A DNA stretch of 6,783 bases, taken from positions 1 to 6,783 of the forward strand of contig JAFQGN010000218.1 of the NCBI GenBank assembly GCA_017398245.1, written 5' to 3'. Position 1 is the stretch's first letter, and each line of letters begins with the position of its first letter. The notes under the pieces are model-generated. The model did no database searches, was not told the origin of the DNA, and worked only from the letters and a program-made list of their open reading frames with translations. A program made the position numbers and the translations under genes. Source of the stretch: Clostridia bacterium. GTDB lineage: Bacteria; Bacillota_A; Clostridia; Christensenellales; Aristaeellaceae. Shown piece by piece: positions 4,766 to 6,783 of this stretch.

Positions 4766-6091
4766 ATGAAGGAATTGACGGTAACCAAATTCGGCGGCAC
4801 CTCCATGGCGGATGCGAAGCAGTTCCGCCGCGTGAAGGAGATCCTTCTGGCCGACCTGCGCAGGCGCTTTGTGGTGCCCTCCGCGCCCGGCAAGCGCTTT
4901 AAGGATGATATCAAGGTGACGGATATGCTCTACGCCTGCCACAAAAAGGCTGCGGCCGGAGAGGATTATTCGGCCGTGTTTGCCGATATCCGCGAAAGGT
5001 ATCTGTCCATCGCACGCGAGCTGGAGCTTTCCTACGATATCACGCCCGAGCTGGACGTCGTCGAAAAAAACATCGGCGAAAAGCTGAACCCGGATTACAC
5101 TGCAAGCCGCGGCGAGTATCTGTGCGGCAGACTTCTGGCCGCGTATCTGGGCTGGGAATTTATCGATGCGGCCGAGATCGTCCGCTTCGACAGGCAGGGC
5201 CTCTTTGCCGCCGAGTGGACCAACGACACCGCCTCGCAAAGGCTGGCCAACGTTTCCCGCGCCGTGGTGCCGGGCTTTTACGGCTCTCTGCCCAACGGAG
5301 AGGTGCACACCTTCTCGCGCGGCGGGTCCGACGTTTCCGGCGCGATCATCGCCCGCGCGGCCGGCGCTTCCCTCTACGAAAACTGGACGGACGTTTCCGG
5401 CTTTCTGATGGCCGACCCGCGCATCGTGAAGGACCCGCTTCCCATCCGCACGCTCACCTATCGCGAACTGCGCGAGCTCTCCTACATGGGCGCAACCGTT
5501 CTGCACGAGGACAGCATCTTCCCCGTGCGCAAGGCCGGCATCCCCACCCGCATCCTGAACACGAACGATCCTTCGGCCGAGGGCACCATCATTGTGGACC
5601 ACACCCTCATCCCGCCTGAGCGCGTGTTCACCGGCTTTGCCGGCACAAAGAACTTCAGCATCCTCTCCATTGAAAAGAGCATGATGAACAGCGAAGTGGG
5701 CTTTGGCCGGCGCGTTCTGCAGGCGCTGGAAGAAAACGGCGTATGCTTTGAACACCTGCCCACCGGCATCGACACCATGTGCGTGATCGTGCACAATACC
5801 GATCTGGAAGCGCACAAGGAGCGCATTTTCGAACGCATCAACGAGATGTGCCATCCCGACAGCATCGAGCTGAGCGGCCCGATGGCGCTGGTCGCCTGCG
5901 TGGGGCGCGGCATGAAGGGCGCGCCCGGCTCCGCCGCCAAGGCGCTGAGCGCTCTGGCCGAAGCCAACATCAACATCCGCATGATCGACGCGGGTTCGAG
6001 CGAGCTCAACCTCATCGTCGGCGTGGACGAAGAGGACTACGAAAATGCTATTCGTGCAGTTTATGGCGCATTTGTGAAAAAGGCTGAATGA
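4766..6091 (+). CDS. lysC: Aspartate kinase (monofunctional aspartokinase)
   Basis: Phosphorylates L-aspartate with ATP to 4-phospho-aspartate, the first step toward lysine, diaminopimelate, threonine and methionine. The 441-residue cytoplasmic product has an N-terminal amino-acid kinase domain: KFGGTS (8-13), SAPGKR (39-44), SRGE (114-117), FSRGGSDVSG (183-192), WTDVSGF (208-213 region), ADPR (216-219) and SYMGATVLHED (239-249). Two C-terminal ACT domains (about 296-360 and 373-436) imply allosteric control by an end-product amino acid. The single-chain form, without homoserine dehydrogenase, and the SAPGKR/KVTD segment resemble the YclM/ThrD class of Bacillus, so the symbol is generic. The start at 4766 has AGGAGGAG (4749-4756) upstream; an upstream in-frame ATG at 4706 lacks such a site. 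It is divergent from the transglycosylase operon. The effector (lysine or threonine) cannot be told from sequence. Confidence 0.95.
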   Translation: MKELTVTKFGGTSMADAKQFRRVKEILLADLRRRFVVPSAPGKRFKDDIKVTDMLYACHKKAAAGEDYSAVFADIRERYLSIARELELSYDITPELDVVEKNIGEKLNPDYTASRGEYLCGRLLAAYLGWEFIDAAEIVRFDRQGLFAAEWTNDTASQRLANVSRAVVPGFYGSLPNGEVHTFSRGGSDVSGAIIARAAGASLYENWTDVSGFLMADPRIVKDPLPIRTLTYRELRELSYMGATVLHEDSIFPVRKAGIPTRILNTNDPSAEGTIIVDHTLIPPERVFTGFAGTKNFSILSIEKSMMNSEVGFGRRVLQALEENGVCFEHLPTGIDTMCVIVHNTDLEAHKERIFERINEMCHPDSIELSGPMALVACVGRGMKGAPGSAAKALSALAEANINIRMIDAGSSELNLIVGVDEEDYENAIRAVYGAFVKKAE

Positions 6092-6120
6092 GCGGTTGTC
6101 AAAACTTCACGAAAAAATGC

Positions 6121-6149
6121 TTGTTTCGGCGGTATGTACGGCGTATGAT
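6121..6149 (+). promoter_or_regulatory. Candidate upstream promoter of the flavodoxin-like gene
   Basis: -35 TTGTTT (6121-6126), 17-bp spacer, -10 TATGAT (6144-6149). Transcription would start near 6156, giving a leader of about 66 bases. Consensus is moderate. No terminator was seen between the aspartokinase stop and here, so read-through is also possible. Confidence 0.5.
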
Positions 6150-6189
6150 GGGTAATAGCACGTTTCCCCTGTTGGAATTAACGCAATTC

Positions 6190-6195
6190 TATAAT
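6190..6195 (+). promoter_or_regulatory. Candidate downstream -10 box of the flavodoxin-like gene
   Basis: A perfect TATAAT without a good -35 at 16-18 bp; the TTGGAA at 6172-6177 is only 12 bp away. Just upstream, GAATT (6175-6179) and AATTC (6185-6189) form a small dyad that could bind an activator or repressor. A start near 6202 would leave only about 20 bases of leader, so this box is uncertain. Confidence 0.3.
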
Positions 6196-6221
6196 ACACG
6201 ATCAGGAAGGATGCATTGACC

Positions 6222-6647
6222 ATGAAAGCTCGCGTACATTATGTCAGCCCCAAGGGCGCTGCCGAAACCATCGCCGAAGTTATCGCCCGCGAATGCAAGT
6301 GCGTTAAGGAGCCCCTGCTGCCCGCTTACATGCCCGAGAACGTCGCCATCATGTTCCTCGGCTGCGAAGGCGGCAAGGCCGACAAGACCACCATGGAGTT
6401 CATCAACTCTCTGAACAAGAACCGTGTGGCGCACGCCGCTCTGTACTGCTGCAACCCCAAGCAGAACGACGCCCCCATCGCTCAGATGAAGGCCGCTCTG
6501 GAATCCCGCGGCGTCAAGGTCATGAAGCAGACCTTCGTCACCACCTCCAAGGGCCTGTTCGGCGGCAAGAACCCCGGCGACGCCGAGTGCGCCGAGGCCA
6601 AGAAGTTCGCCCAGAGCGTCATCAAGGAACTGTTCCCGGACGGCTGA
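6222..6647 (+). CDS. Small flavodoxin-like protein
   Basis: A 141-residue soluble protein with the alternating strand/helix pattern of flavodoxins. Its N-terminus (ARVHYVSPKGAAETIAEVIA) lines up with the flavodoxin opening strand, phosphate loop and first helix, but the usual T/S-x-T-G-N-T loop is reduced to SPKGAAET, so FMN binding is doubtful. The segments MFLGCEGGKADK (about 44-55) and GLFGGKNPGDAE (about 110-121) fit later flavodoxin loops. Two adjacent cysteines lie in the LYCCNP segment. Codon use is strongly biased (lysine almost all AAG, mainly C-ending codons), unlike the mixed use in aspartokinase, suggesting high expression. ATG 6222 was preferred over TTG 6216, with AGGAAGG at 6204-6210 about 11 bases upstream. 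It is followed by a strong terminator, so it is probably its own unit. The redox partner is unknown. Confidence 0.75.
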   Translation: MKARVHYVSPKGAAETIAEVIARECKCVKEPLLPAYMPENVAIMFLGCEGGKADKTTMEFINSLNKNRVAHAALYCCNPKQNDAPIAQMKAALESRGVKVMKQTFVTTSKGLFGGKNPGDAECAEAKKFAQSVIKELFPDG

Positions 6648-6667
6648 TTTCTAAACGCATCCATACA

Positions 6668-6698
6668 CAGCGCTTTTCTTCGGAAAGGCGCTGTTTTT
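6668..6698 (+). terminator. Intrinsic terminator with UUCG tetraloop
   Basis: An 11-bp stem, CAGCGCTTTTC (6668-6678) with GAAAGGCGCTG (6683-6693), containing one T-G wobble and closed by TTCG in the extra-stable C(UUCG)G arrangement. A run of five T, then CTTT, follows. It lies 20 bases after the stop at 6647 and is the clearest terminator in the window. Confidence 0.93.
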
Positions 6699-6740
6699 CT
6701 TTCTGTAAATCCCGCCCGTTCAGGCGTTGCTTTTTTACCC

Positions 6741-6778
6741 GCAAAGAACTTTTTCTTCGGAAGGACGCTCATCTTTGC
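6741..6778. repeat. Second TTCG hairpin at the window end
   Basis: Outer arms GCAAAGA (6741-6747) and TCTTTGC (6772-6778) pair perfectly. The inside repeats the CTTCGGAA core of the terminator at 6668-6698, with a short TTC/GAA stem around TTCG. No T-run follows within the window. It may be a decayed terminator copy or the start of a downstream element. Confidence 0.35.
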
Positions 6779-6783
6779 CCGCA

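Noticed and set aside
4679..5854. 391-codon open frame on the minus strand opposite aspartokinase
   Set aside because: Antisense to conserved kinase motifs, with no start signals of its own.

Overview
The window looks like chromosomal DNA from a high-GC member of the Firmicutes, probably a gut-type Clostridia. Reasons: strong AGGAGG-type ribosome binding sites, sigma-A promoters (TTGACN, 17-18 bp, TATAAT), a lipobox lipoprotein, a YclM-like aspartokinase, and intergenic DNA packed with small GC-rich hairpins. The genus cannot be fixed from this sequence. There are five protein genes, all apparently intact. No tRNA, rRNA, CRISPR array, transposase or phage gene was seen.

Layout: (1) 66-1463, minus: asnS (asparaginyl-tRNA synthetase) with its own promoter and a short leader. 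(2) 1464-2237: a 774-bp gene-free stretch filled with structured repeats. These include a 142-bp tandem unit whose main hairpin shows full compensatory change between two copies, and inverted copies of another hairpin repeat. (3) 2238-4539, minus: a two-gene operon with overlapping ends, a membrane-anchored lytic transglycosylase followed by a family 5 (peptide-type) solute-binding lipoprotein. (4) 4540-4765: a divergent promoter region. (5) 4766-6091, plus: aspartate kinase. (6) 6222-6647, plus: a small, codon-biased flavodoxin-like protein ending in a UUCG-tetraloop terminator.

How the genes may work together: asnS charges tRNA-Asn, and the aspartokinase opens the lysine/threonine/methionine/diaminopimelate branch. 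The transglycosylase cuts peptidoglycan, and the co-transcribed lipoprotein could bind peptides, perhaps murein fragments; that pairing is inference. The flavodoxin-like gene is a separate unit. The least explained part is the repeat block at 1570-2230 and its relatives downstream of both minus-strand operons. This is the best candidate for an undescribed structured element.
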